In this document: positions 1 to 10,193 of the stretch, in pieces | Numbering within the stretch: position 1 is the first letter of the stretch | Layout: every line of letters begins with the position of its first letter | DNA from: Embiotoca jacksoni | Lineage: Eukaryota; Chordata; Actinopteri; Embiotocidae | Direction: 5' to 3' | NCBI GenBank assembly: GCA_022577435.1 | Contig: JAKOON010000042.1 | Span: 2,815,983 to 2,879,982 of the forward strand | DNA length: 64,000 bases | The notes under the pieces: generated by a model | Databases searched by the model: none | What the model saw: the letters and a program-made list of their open reading frames with translations, nothing else | Told to the model about the DNA's origin: nothing | Made by a program: the position numbers and the translations under genes

Positions 1-368
1 TTTTATGTGGGTAAACAAGCTGGTGTAAAGTCAAGAGGGGAAGTGCCGGGGTTACCAAACAATAAATACATGATGTAATGATGGAAAAACAACAAAAAAC
101 AAAACAAAAGGGCAACTGGGATGTTTGTTAAGTAAAGCGCTGCCTCTTTATTAGTGGCAGTGATCTACCGTCTCCGTGCTGCTGCTGCCTGCTCGGGGCC
201 GAGCGCCGTTTTAATAACGGCTGTTATTCACTCACTTTATTAGAAGTAATCGGGACTATCGTACTGCCCGTCGCCGTGGCGATGGCTGTTGTTTAACTGC
301 TGAGGCGGCAGGAGCCTCGAGGAAATACGAAATACAAACGTGGGAGAAAAGACGGGCCGATAAACAAC

Positions 369-433
<65 letters not shown>

Positions 434-2285
434 CTTGTGAGACTCGTCTGGATTTTTGTGCCCCCCCCCCCCCCTTGCACCACATCATAATGTGGTTGCG
501 GTTGCTATGGCGACAGCGCATGAAAACGGAATCCTTCCATCGGCGACCAGACGCCCTCTCAGCTGGCCACGGCGTTGTTTTGGTGGGATGCCATTAAATC
601 GAGGAGTCCAGTCGATTCAAAATAAACAACTGGCAGCTACTACCGACTGAGTGGGTTTGTGCGGGACGTCCCGAGTCACGTACGCAGCGATTGTACCGAC
701 GATACCCACAACTTTTAGCCCGTGAACCTCCCCCCCAAAAAAAGAAAAATCAAAAGAAAAAGCGTCTGTCATGATGATTAAAGATGAAACAAACAGTCAG
801 TTAAATGTTTAGACGGTTGAAGGAGAATCTACGAAGAACAATTTTATTAATCAATTCGTTTTGAGGGATTTTTTATTCTCTGGTTCCTTTGTTGTGGGAC
901 AATTTTCTTCCGTTTTATAGACATATTTCATTTTTTAAGTTGTATACCCTTGTGAACTGCAAAAAAAAGGGTGCTGAGAGATAAAGATTGGAGGCATCTC
1001 TATGTGTGACCATCTTCTTATTTTTCTGAACACTAATCATGTGACTCTTCACGACAATCGTTTCTTACCTTTTGCCAAATGTCTTCAAACTGTTCAACTC
1101 CTTCCGCTACTTTTTTCAGACATCGATCTATTTCACCTGAAGGACAAAAAAAAAAAGAAAAAGAGTAGAAAGTCAAAATTGGATTAAAAAAAATACCCAG
1201 AATATATTAAAATAATTCCAATAGAGACGGATGGATTTGTTCCCAAAGTGTCAAAAGGTTTGTTTTGTGTTGTGTTTCAACACGCATGTGATTTAGTCAT
1301 TAACAGAGGAATAGTAAAAAGAACTGCCTCGTTGTTTGTTAATTTATTTGGTATGTGGTTATTAATATTGTTGATCTCGGCCCCGCTATCACTTGGCATT
1401 GGATTAAAACCACATTTTCACTGCCATCGCTGGGTACCAGGTTTGAGAGGTTTTTTATTTTTGCTCAGCTAAGTACCTGCTTTAAAAAAAAAAATAATAA
1501 TACAGGCCATTGAAGTGCTCGCTTTTATATATCAGACACACAGAAAAACAACAACCACACCGCGGGGCACTTTACAAACTGTGGCTGACATCTCATGAAA
1601 TATGCATACGGTAAAAGGCACATTATGCTTGTAAGCGAGAAGTCCCAAAATCTTCAAGCCATAAATAGTAGATGTTGGATGGGAGAGGAGTCAGAACCAG
1701 ATTAGGGAGTGACAGGAAGAGACAAACACGTCTACATGTCCAAGATTTACATGTTACACGTTTCTGGCGTGACACAGATTTTATTTGCCGCTTGTTGTTA
1801 AATGTAAACAGGAAACGGCTCATTTCGAGTCTAATTTTATCATCTCTGACCGGGAACACATCACCGACACGGTTTTTTTTCTTCCCAGAGCTGATGTTCA
1901 CGTCTTTAAATCCCAGATTAGATTATGATATGATCTCCTGTACCTCATCCAATTCTGATTTTCTGCCATGTGACTGCGGTAAAAAAAACAAAATCACCAA
2001 TTTCTTGTTTGTTTTGTGTCATTATTCAAGGTCAGGGAAAACCAAAATCAGTATCATCATAACAAGGAGGAATGTTTTACGTATAAATGAGCATCACACC
2101 TCCTAAATTTATTGACCGGCAGCCGTGATAGACGAAGTCACAGTTTGCACAGTCGTCAGTTTGTCTCCGTCAGCAGCTTCGTACGCAGGAAGACAAGTTG
2201 GAAAGAGAAGCAGCTGAAACTGGAACAGTTCGTCTGTATCACGGAGAGGACGTTTCACACACTTCAGGTAACCTGGATTTATTCT
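1..2285. other. Non-coding stretch, probably intron of the minus-strand cnot3-like gene
   Basis: I see no exon with coding character on either strand. The DNA is AT-rich with homopolymer runs and one GT microsatellite. The cnot3-like start exon at 4577-4639 has a splice donor pointing left, and no following coding exon is recognisable before position 1. This stretch is therefore inferred to be that gene's intron, which would make the intron longer than 4.5 kb. Confidence 0.5.
371..432. repeat. (GT)n microsatellite, about 31 units
   Basis: This is an uninterrupted GT/AC dinucleotide run, followed a little downstream by a poly-C run at about 460-474. The small open frames that cross it are repeat translations, not genes. 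Confidence 0.97.
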
Positions 2286-2289
2286 GGTA

Positions 2290-2855
2290 CGGACAGATGG
2301 GGAGGACCCAGGACAGACCGGGAGGACGTGGACGGACCGGGAGGACAGATAGGACGTGGACGGACCGGGAGGACCGATAGGACGTGGACGGAACGGGAGG
2401 ACCGATAGGACGTGGACGGACCGGGAGGACCAATAGGACATGGATGGACCGGGTGGATGGACCAGGAGGACCGAGAGGACGTGGATGGACCGGGAGGACG
2501 TAGACGGACCAGGAGGACCGAGAGAACGTGGATGGACCGGGAGGACGTGGACGGACTGGGAGGACCATGGACGGACCGGGAGGACGTGGACAGACCGGGA
2601 GGACCCAGAGGACGTGGACGGACTGGGAGGACCATGGATGGACCGGGAGGACCGAGAGGATGTGGACGGACCGGGAAGACGTGGACAGACCGGGAGGACC
2701 GTGGACGGACCGGGAGGACCGAGAAGACGTGGACAGACTGGGAGGAGTGAGAAGACGTGGACGGACTGGGAGGAGCATGGACGGATCGGGAGGACCGAGA
2801 GGACGTGGACGGACCGAGGACAGACCGGGGGGGACCATGGACGGACCGGGAAGAC
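2290..2855. repeat. GC-rich minisatellite built on GGACGTGGACGGACCGGGA-like units
   Basis: About 565 bp of imperfect tandem repeats made from short purine-rich modules (GGGAGGAC, CGTGGACGGACC, CGAGAGGA) combined into units of roughly 19 to 29 bp. The bias against stop codons leaves several frames open on both strands, giving shadow frames of up to 270 codons with none of the features of a real protein. There is no splice or domain support for coding. It lies in the putative first coding intron of the cnot3-like gene. Confidence 0.93.
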
Positions 2856-2859
2856 ATTG

Positions 2860-4455
2860 AACAAGAATTGTTCTGACATGCAACTAAGTGACAGTTTGAG
2901 ATCCAGCAGAAGTTCCTGCAACGTCTCTCCAGTTTATTGAGGAAAAAAAAAACAAACAGCTGTTTGAACCCCATATTTCTAATATCAACTTATACAGCCG
3001 CGATCGATCCGACTTAACCCGTTGCGCAATCACTAACGAGGACACGAGCGGCGCTGAGGAAAGACGTGCGAGACCAGACCGCGGCTTCAAACGCGTCGTC
3101 CGAGCGAACTCCGGTTGGAGTTCGGCCTGAAACAGCCTCCACGTGAAGATTCTGCTGAGGGAGCGTTATTTTTAGATGAAAGTCGACTTCCTCTGTAATA
3201 ATACATTACAATCTGACACAGCCGGGGAAGCGCTGCTTTGCTCGCTTCATCTTTCTTCGTGAAGACATCTTAGAGGGAGATTGTGTGTGTTTGTGTGCGT
3301 GTGTTGTTTGTAAGTAAAAATACACGCAAAGACATTTGGTTGCAGAACAAAAAAAAATCTTTGTTTGTTTTTGATTGGCAAACAAATGGGAATTCTGTGA
3401 CCAAAACAAACAGGATTTTGTTCTCAGTTCATATATTTTTACTTACAAACTGGATCTTTGATTGTAGCGCGAGACATTTGCTGTCAAAACTGTTTTGTTT
3501 ATGCGTTCTAGAAAGTTTTAGCTGCTTTTCTACAAATTCTGTGAACACTTTTGAGGATTTTTCTGGAACTCAATTGATGCTTGAAAGAGCCCCCCCCCCC
3601 CAAAAAAAGGATTTATTTCTAACTGCATCTGGAGCCAATAAATAAATAAAAAAAGCCTCCAACCTGGCAGGACAACAGCTTACACAACACTGCAAACAAG
3701 CTACTTGCATGTGACTTTTGTTTACAGGTCTTCTGTTATGAAACCAGCAACTTCAGCAAAAAATAAATTAAAAAAAAATTTGTGATATTTTCATGAGGGA
3801 ATTTATTAATCACAGCAAAATGACACTAATGCCTTTCTGTGGTAAAATCACAGCCATTTAAAATGTTTTTGTTTGTGTTTAGTTATTTATGATTATTAAA
3901 TTCCCAGTGAAGTGATGTCACTTTGGACAATTAAGTTTACTGCTAAACTTGAACTTGATACACCCGTCTACAGTGTTTGATAACCACATTTCACTCAATA
4001 TATTGATATCAGAATTATTTTACTTCCTTATATCGGTATCTGCATCGTACGAAGGTATTTTTGTGTCTTTATTATGCAAAAAGAAACGAACATTTTGAGA
4101 GGAGATTTCTCACACGTGAATCAAAAATCAAGTTTGTAAGTAAAAATATATGCAAAAACATTTGGTTGCTAAAATAAAAAAATTGTATTTGTTTGTTGAT
4201 TGGAAAACAAAACTATAAGACAAAATTAGTTTGCAGCACAAATAATTTTATTCTAAGTTCATAAACTTTAGTTTTGATTGCAGGGGGAGAAATTCGCTCT
4301 AATTTTTTTTTTCTTGCATAATAAAAGACACAAAAACACCTTCATACATCGGCCCCCCCAAAAAAATCCAGCAGGGATTAAAATGTGTGGTAAACCTCCC
4401 CCACCTGAAAAGACAACAAACCCTGATGCCCATTTGCATCAGCTCAGGTGTTTGA
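2860..4455. other. Non-coding AT-rich stretch (putative cnot3 intron)
   Basis: No coding exon or RNA gene recognised. A phrase resembling TTGTAAGTAAAAATA followed by a CAAARACATTTGGTTGC-like phrase occurs twice, near 3308-3345 and 4134-4170. It suggests two diverged copies of an unclassified repeat. Confidence 0.4.
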
Positions 4456-4457
4456 AG

Positions 4458-4556
4458 CGACACACACATATACACACACACTTAAACACACACTTAAACA
4501 CACACTTAAACACACACACTTAAACACACACTTAAACACACACACTTAAACAGACA
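4458..4556. repeat. 12-bp tandem repeat, CACACTTAAACA-like
   Basis: About seven tandem copies of an ACACTTAAACAC-type unit embedded in CA-rich DNA. It lies immediately left of the cnot3-like start exon, just inside the intron. Confidence 0.9.
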
Positions 4557-4576
4557 CACAGAGCCAGAAACCTCAC

Positions 4577-4639
4577 CTTGAAGTTTCCTTTTATCGGCCA
4601 TGGCTGATGACTAGGATGATGTCTTCATGCCTTCTTTTA
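4577..4639 (-). CDS. cnot3: CNOT3-like CCR4-NOT subunit 3, exon with start codon (rest off the left edge)
   Basis: CNOT3 is a scaffold subunit of the cytoplasmic CCR4-NOT deadenylase complex. Its C-terminal NOT box pairs with CNOT2, and its N-terminal coiled coil begins at the very first residues. On the minus strand a long pyrimidine tract and CTGCAG acceptor precede an exon starting at 4639. ATG is at 4601-4599 and encodes MADKRKLQ plus the first base of a Gly codon. It is followed at 4576 by a good donor, G|GTGAGG. MADKRKLQG is the start of vertebrate CNOT3 as I know it, and I recognise no other protein with it. The upstream 38 nt are 5'UTR, so at least one non-coding exon lies further right, most likely in the CpG-rich block at 7.4-8.2 kb. 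The identification rests on only nine residues plus ideal splice sites. Human CNOT3 lies at 19q13.42, as do the orthologues of several genes in this window. Confidence 0.75.
4611..4628 (-). other. Upstream ORF in the cnot3-like 5'UTR (five codons)
   Basis: The exon's 5'UTR holds an ATG at 4628-4626 followed by four sense codons and TAG at 4613-4611. The stop lies nine nucleotides before the main ATG. This arrangement can reduce or tune initiation at the main start. Whether it is used is inference. Confidence 0.55.
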
Positions 4640-6860
4640 CTGCAGAAAAAAAAATAGAAAAAAAAAAAATCGTATTTATTCATTGGTTTAATTACACTTG
4701 AATAAACAACCCGGATGGATGTCACATAAAAATACAAAATATCAAAAAATACAACCGTTATTGTAATAATAAAAAGAAAAGAAGCTGGTTACATCGTACA
4801 GTTCATTCATTTATCGAATATTAAAATGTGTTCCCGGAGTCACTTTTAATGTGTCGTACACACTTCCCGCTCTGCTTTAATTTACCTCGTTATGGTTTCT
4901 ACATTTTTCGACCCGTTTTCAGACAACCGACAGAGAACAAGTCTGTTCCTGTTGCGTGGGACGCCCAACTTCCACTGCTGCTGTGTGACGTGCTGCAGCC
5001 AATTGTGTGATCTCATTCATTCACACTGTGGGAAACAGCTGACTTAAAAAAATAAAAAAAATAAAATGCACCGAAACGGAAAACTTAAAACCTGTTTTGC
5101 GGTTGTTGTTGTTTTTTTTTTATCCGTTTCCAATTTGGTGAACTAAAGCTGCAGCAAGGTCACCAAGGTAACCGTTAATAATTACCTTGAGGATTAAACC
5201 CTTTTCAGAAACCTTCTTCTTATTGTAAAGTGTCAGCAGTGCAATAAAAGACCTGCAAACATACAAGTTTTCCACTTTAAAATGTCCTGCACGGCATTTT
5301 GTAGTTGCAATTGTTTACAAGATGAAGAGAAACCTGTAGAAATGTTGATTTATTTACTTGTGTTATGGGTTTCATGAAGAAAAACATCATCAATACCAGC
5401 TGATGTTTTATCATCGCATCTTTAAACTATCAAAAATCCTGCATTCATCAAACTATACTTTGGTTCAACGCCAACCGAGTTTCCATACCGAGCACCAGTT
5501 TACAATGAAAGCCAAAAAAAGAGAGATTACTGTAACGGTAGTGTAAGTAAGAAGGAAGAAGTAGGTCGTAGGAGGAGGACATTTTAGGCATAATGATTTG
5601 TGAGCGTTGATTTCTGCTCTAAAAAATTCTCTCGTGTATATTATTCATGACTTTAATTGTTCGGCAGAAAACGGCACGTTATAGAATAAAGAGGCCGTTT
5701 AATGTTCCCGTTCTTCAACAGTAAACATGTAAATATGGAGATTTTTTCTAAAAGCCTTTCTTTCCAACATTAAGTCATCATTGACAGACGAGTGCGAAAA
5801 GTAAAAAAAAAAAAAGGACTCTTAAGTGGGTTAAAATGTTTCTCACGGGGCGTTTGAGTTTCTAATCTGCATATTCTCAGCATTTCTAAGAAGAAAGAAC
5901 CATTAATTTTTCATTTGTTCTTTAATTAATGCCTCATTTTATGCTTTTCCTCACTTTCTTTTTGTTTTTTTAAGCATCTTACAGTGTGAAATCCGTCCTC
6001 GATCGTAGCCTTGGCTCGCAGCAATAAGGTAAATAAACGCCCGATATGCCAGTAAGATGATGTAATTTAACACATTGATATTTCTTGAACTGAAACACTC
6101 GCCGGAGGGCAAAATAACCCGTAAAATTAAACGCTAACCTCACCTAAAAATAAAAAGCTTCTCATTCACCGTCACAACATGCAACGACTGATTTTCACGT
6201 CATTATTTTTGATGTATTTTTAACAGGCCTCAACAACATTACACGCTTCGCAGGGAAGTGCTTTTATTTTGAAGAATACCGTCATATATTTGGTGGAATG
6301 CATCGACCTGCTCCTCGTGTACGTTACAAAGAAAGTGTGCGTTTGGATCCTGTTAAATAATCAATAAAAGAAAAGAGAGGACAACGACACCACAAGTAAA
6401 TCTCAGAAATGATCATTTAAATGACCGTTTTGAATTTACGTCGTAAGTTCAGACAAAGTTTGTGTCAGTAAGAGACAGTAAGAGCAAACGCTCTGGCCGA
6501 TAAACCAGCAGGTTATCATCTGATTTTGGATTAAAAAAAAAAAAAATGCTGCAGAAAAATGTGATCACTTAGTTCTGCGGCCATTTTTTTCAGGCTGTGG
6601 TTTGTGTCAAATGAATTTCATGCAAAGAGATGCATATATTTTAAATGATCAGAGGACCAGCGTCCGTGTGGGAGGGTTCATAGTTGGGATGATGCTGCAG
6701 CAGCAACCGAGACACGTTTAATAAATGTGTTTCCTAAATGTCACATTAGAGCGAATCAGTTGCAGCTCGAGTGTCTCGTAAACTGAGTGTAGGTTTTCTT
6801 GTCCTGATTTTTGAGCCCAATCTTGATTTCCAACACGGAGGGAAACTTGGCCTGCACGTC
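4640..6860. other. Non-coding AT-rich stretch (putative first intron of cnot3)
   Basis: No coding exon seen. It contains poly-A/T runs and scattered AATAAA words but nothing that looks like a terminal exon. It is interpreted as the intron between the non-coding first exon near 7.4 kb and the start exon at 4.6 kb. Confidence 0.45.
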
Positions 6861-6867
6861 CGACGAG

Positions 6868-7210
6868 TTGAGGTATTTGTACTTTACTCGAGTATTTCCA
6901 TTTTGTGTAACTTCATACTTCCGGTGCACGAAATCTCAAGGACAAATAACGTAGGTTTTTACTCCACTACGTTTGTTCTGAAGTTCACAGTGAACACCAG
7001 GTACATCCAAATGTACTCATTTTGAATTTGAATTATTTTTACGGCATGAACTGATTAGAGCAGATGTTCCTTTACGAGTTGAGAAAATGTCTCCTACTTT
7101 TCAAACTCAATAATTATATATGATAGTAAAACACACACTTTTACTAATAGTGGAGTATTTCCAGTGTACTTTTACTTAAACGAAGGACCTGGATACTTGC
7201 TCCACCTCTG
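6868..7210. mobile_element. Degraded hAT-type MITE-like element
   Basis: The right end reads TTTTACTTAAACGAAGGACC then GGATACTTGCTCCACCTCTG. This matches a terminal motif I know from an abundant non-autonomous teleost repeat (ACTTAAGTAAAGGATCTGAATACTTCTTCCACCACTG type, hAT-like ends). The left part (ATTTGTACTTTACTCGAGTA) and the internal ACTCCACTACGTTT also fit. Target duplications are not visible. The family is assigned from memory, so the class is less certain than the fact that it is a repeat. Confidence 0.55.
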
Positions 7211-7289
7211 TGGGTTTGAACCTCCATCCTAGTCTGTCTGAGAGGTCCTGCCATTAAGAAGCTTTTTCCCACACAGGTACACGCACACC

Positions 7290-7316
7290 TGGTGGGGGTG
7301 GGAGAAGGGGGGGGGG
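7290..7316 (+). other. G-run block, G-quadruplex candidate
   Basis: Several runs of four or more G close together (GTGGGGGTGGGAGAAGGGG and a long G run) at the edge of the putative cnot3 promoter island. A second block, with GGTGGGGAGGGGGAGG, lies at 7740-7790. Confidence 0.5.
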
Positions 7317-7379
7317 GGACACTTGGACCGGCTGAGTTTGTGACCCGAGGACACTTCCTCCGTTTGCTCCTCCGGTATC

Positions 7380-8250
7380 TTACACCTGGAAACGAACCCC
7401 GGAAACCGGAGCAGCCCGGTGGTGTCTCCAGACCGCGGGACGAGCGCGTTTTCCGGCCGAGCTGTTTATAAACAACGCGGGCATCGTCGGTGGCAGCAGC
7501 CCGGTGGGCACCAACATCCGAGCACGTCCCCCCACCACCACCACCACCACCACCCCCAAAAACAAAACTCCCGAGCCCGAGTTGAACAACCGCACAACGC
7601 GGCTCCGCGCGGGGAAGTTTCCCGTTTTTAAAAAAGGCGGACTATAAGTTGGTGTCAGTGTCCGAAGAGCTGCAGCGTCCCACCGGCTGCGCTGTTTGAT
7701 GTGGGAGACACAATTTGGAAAAGGGGGAGAGAGACAGGAGGGAGAAATATGGTGGGGAGGGGGAGGTGGGGGGGGGAGGAGGAGGAGGAAAGGCTTAGAA
7801 ATTCATCACCTTAAGAGTCTGAGAAACATTTTACCTGGATTTTTCCGAGTCACGATTGCTTCCTCGGTCGCCACACTCCGGTAAATCTTCAGCGAGTCAC
7901 TACAAAGGCTTCTTTTCTAAAAAAAAAAAATGTCAATTCTTCTCGCTAAACAATCACTCCGCACATCCAAGATGGCTACCAGGAACACCTCCTCCTCCGA
8001 TGCCCTGTTGGACGGGAGTCCCGCCTACTTTGCTTTTGATTGGTCCACTAGGACCGTTCCCGCGCTTCTATTTGCCAACAGCAGCTGTCCGTCAGAAAAG
8101 ACTGGTTTTACTACTTCCAGTGTGACTCCCGCTCTGATTGGACTGCTCCGTAAAGGTCAAAGGGTAAACTCGGTCCTGTTTTACGTAGCTTCTACGGCCC
8201 CTCCCCCTCCCGCTCCGTCGGCCGCAGGGATTCTGGGAAATGTAGTTGAC
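7380..8250 (-). promoter_or_regulatory. CpG-rich promoter region, likely of the cnot3-like gene
   Basis: This block is richer in GC and CpG than its AT-rich surroundings. It holds two ATTGG (inverted CCAAT) boxes near 8038 and 8137, a YY1-like word CCAAGATGGCTACC at about 7969-7982, and a ZNF143/THAP11-type element at 8228-8247. A minus-strand donor CCAG|GTGTAAG at 7386/7385 could end the non-coding first exon that splices to the start exon at 4639. The 120-codon plus-strand frame across 7930-8292 is most likely fortuitous. That this promoter drives cnot3 leftwards is inference from exon geometry. Transcription could be bidirectional, but no plus-strand exon follows. Confidence 0.55.
8228..8247 (-). 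promoter_or_regulatory. ZNF143/THAP11 (SBS-type) site
   Basis: On the minus strand this reads AACTACATTTCCCAGAATCC. It differs at two positions from the SBS consensus ACTACAATTCCCAGAATGC that marks many housekeeping and bidirectional vertebrate promoters. CCR4-NOT is ubiquitous, which fits. Confidence 0.65.
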
Positions 8251-8299
8251 CACTGCCTTCACGAAGCAGCTGAACAACACCACGTTTATTAAATCATTA

Positions 8300-10193
8300 A
8301 ATAAATAAGTAGCCAATTGTTTATTTGAGAAGGTTGTGGTTTATTTAATATCTTCATGTAGTGGAGTAGAGGACTCATTTCAGTTTCGTATTTTGTTTTT
8401 CCTCAAAAATCAACAGCAAAAAAAGCTGATTTAAATTGCTTTGTTAATATTTAAAAATTCTGTACGAAGTTATGTTTTTGTTTTTTTTACTTTTACTTTT
8501 TTTACACATCACTGCTTATTGCTTCTTTTTTTTTAAATGTAATATTAATTTAGCTTCTAAGTCAGAAACATACTGTCATGTTTTTTTCAACGTGCTCCCA
8601 TCCTCTTGGCTGCTGTCACTTTTTTTTTTTTTTCCACATGGAGACATGATTTAGTATTTCAAGGAAGATGAGATTCATAATTTAGTGTTTTGTTTTAACT
8701 CCTTGATGTCTGACCCTCATTATGATAAATAATACTCACCACTTTATCCTGTATCCGGCTGCTGTGATGGATGAAAACAGCCAGTTATTGATCAGCCTTT
8801 AAAGGCCTGGCTGTGCTGACGACTGATCTACTGGATTGGATTATTGTTCGTGTTCTGTTTTTGTTTTGACCAATTTTTTTTTATTGAGTTTTATAAAGTC
8901 CCATTCAGGGACATGAGAGTTATCAATCAAGTCGGTCAAAACTGATTTACGTAGCACAATTCATGTCTATCAGAGAAAAAAAGTAAAAAAACAAAACAAA
9001 ATATTGTTTAAAAATGGTGTGGTACATACGATATGCCTGCCCCTGCTAAAATAAACAATAACTAAAAGTGTATTTTAAAAATAATACCAAAATATACAGC
9101 ACACACATGGAATATTTATCAACTGATGCCACTTTGTGTTGAATTGTGTTAAGAGCTAATAAAGTTGAAGCTAAATCATAATTTCAGCTTTTTTTTTTGA
9201 TCCTGCAGCAGCGACTCTGATCTCAGCTGTTTATTCTGCATTACTACGTTCTTCCACTGGAGGGCGCCGCAGGCTGCAGTAAAGTAAAGTACAGGCTATG
9301 AACTCGAGAGTAGGCCAGTTTTATTTTCAGCACAATCTGTCAGTTTCACGTAAAAAACACTTGTGCTCAGTGAATTCTCACCCAAGAATGAATCAGTCAG
9401 AATCACATTTAATTTAAATTAGCTCGACTGAATTTAAAGAGTTTCTAAAGCTTCTCTGCAGGAGAACTGTATGTGCTGAATTCTTGAAATGTAAAATAAA
9501 GTTTAATGTAAATCAGGTCCGTCGTACTATTTTTCATATTTTCCGATGAATTCTGGACTCAAAAGTCTAAATTTATACTTTAATGTATCGTTCACACCTG
9601 CTGACATCTCACAACAGAATCCTGTCTATAAAAAAAAAAAAAAATAAACAATTATACATTTTAAGTCCTTTAATTTCTTCCCCAATATGACAATTCAAAT
9701 TTTTTTTGCTGTCATAATTCAAAAACACCGGCAACATCAATATTTCCATGTTACAAACTTAAATAAATATATAACTTAGGCAGGAAATACAAAATGGATA
9801 ACATAACGTAATACTGCTGTCATTTAACAACAACAAAAAAGAATGAGTGACTTTAATAAACTCAAGGCACGTTTAGTTGAACTCTCCCTCTACTATCAGA
9901 CTACTATCAAATAAAAAGTAATGTCCAAAGACATTATAATTCACAATATTCACCACATCTCCATTTAAATCTCTTCTACAGCTGAAAAGAGAGAGAGAAA
10001 AAAACAACAGCTGCACAATAAATAAAGAGAAAGTTTACTTAAATCAGAAAATAAACTATATAAAAATTTGGATTGGCATTTGATCTTCTCACTCACATTT
10101 TTTTTTTTATATATATATCTTCTTATTTCAAAGGCATAAGAGACTCGCTGTCTGTGTGTGGTGTGAGAACTCCCTCCTCTTTGTTCCTCCTCC
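8300..10193. other. Intergenic / ccdc106 3'UTR, AT-rich
   Basis: No coding exon seen. The right part, adjoining the ccdc106 stop codon at 10194, should hold that gene's 3'UTR on the minus strand, but I could not choose a polyadenylation signal with confidence. A CTCF-like word lies at 9254-9268. Confidence 0.5.
9254..9268 (+). promoter_or_regulatory. CTCF-like motif
   Basis: CCACTGGAGGGCGCC matches 14 of 15 positions of the CTCF core CCASYAGRKGGCRSY. The word lies between the cnot3-like and ccdc106-like genes, where an insulator would make sense. Binding is not shown. Confidence 0.4.

Noticed and set aside
2109..2921. Long minus-strand frame (270 codons) and overlapping plus-strand frames rich in Pro/Ser/Arg or Gly/Arg/Thr
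   Set aside because: They translate the minisatellite in several frames on both strands. No domain, splice sites or non-repeat flank supports a protein.
7930..8292. 120-codon plus-strand frame starting in the CpG-rich block
   Set aside because: It crosses CCAAT, ZNF143 and YY1 elements, has no recognisable domain and no downstream exon. It is better read as promoter DNA.
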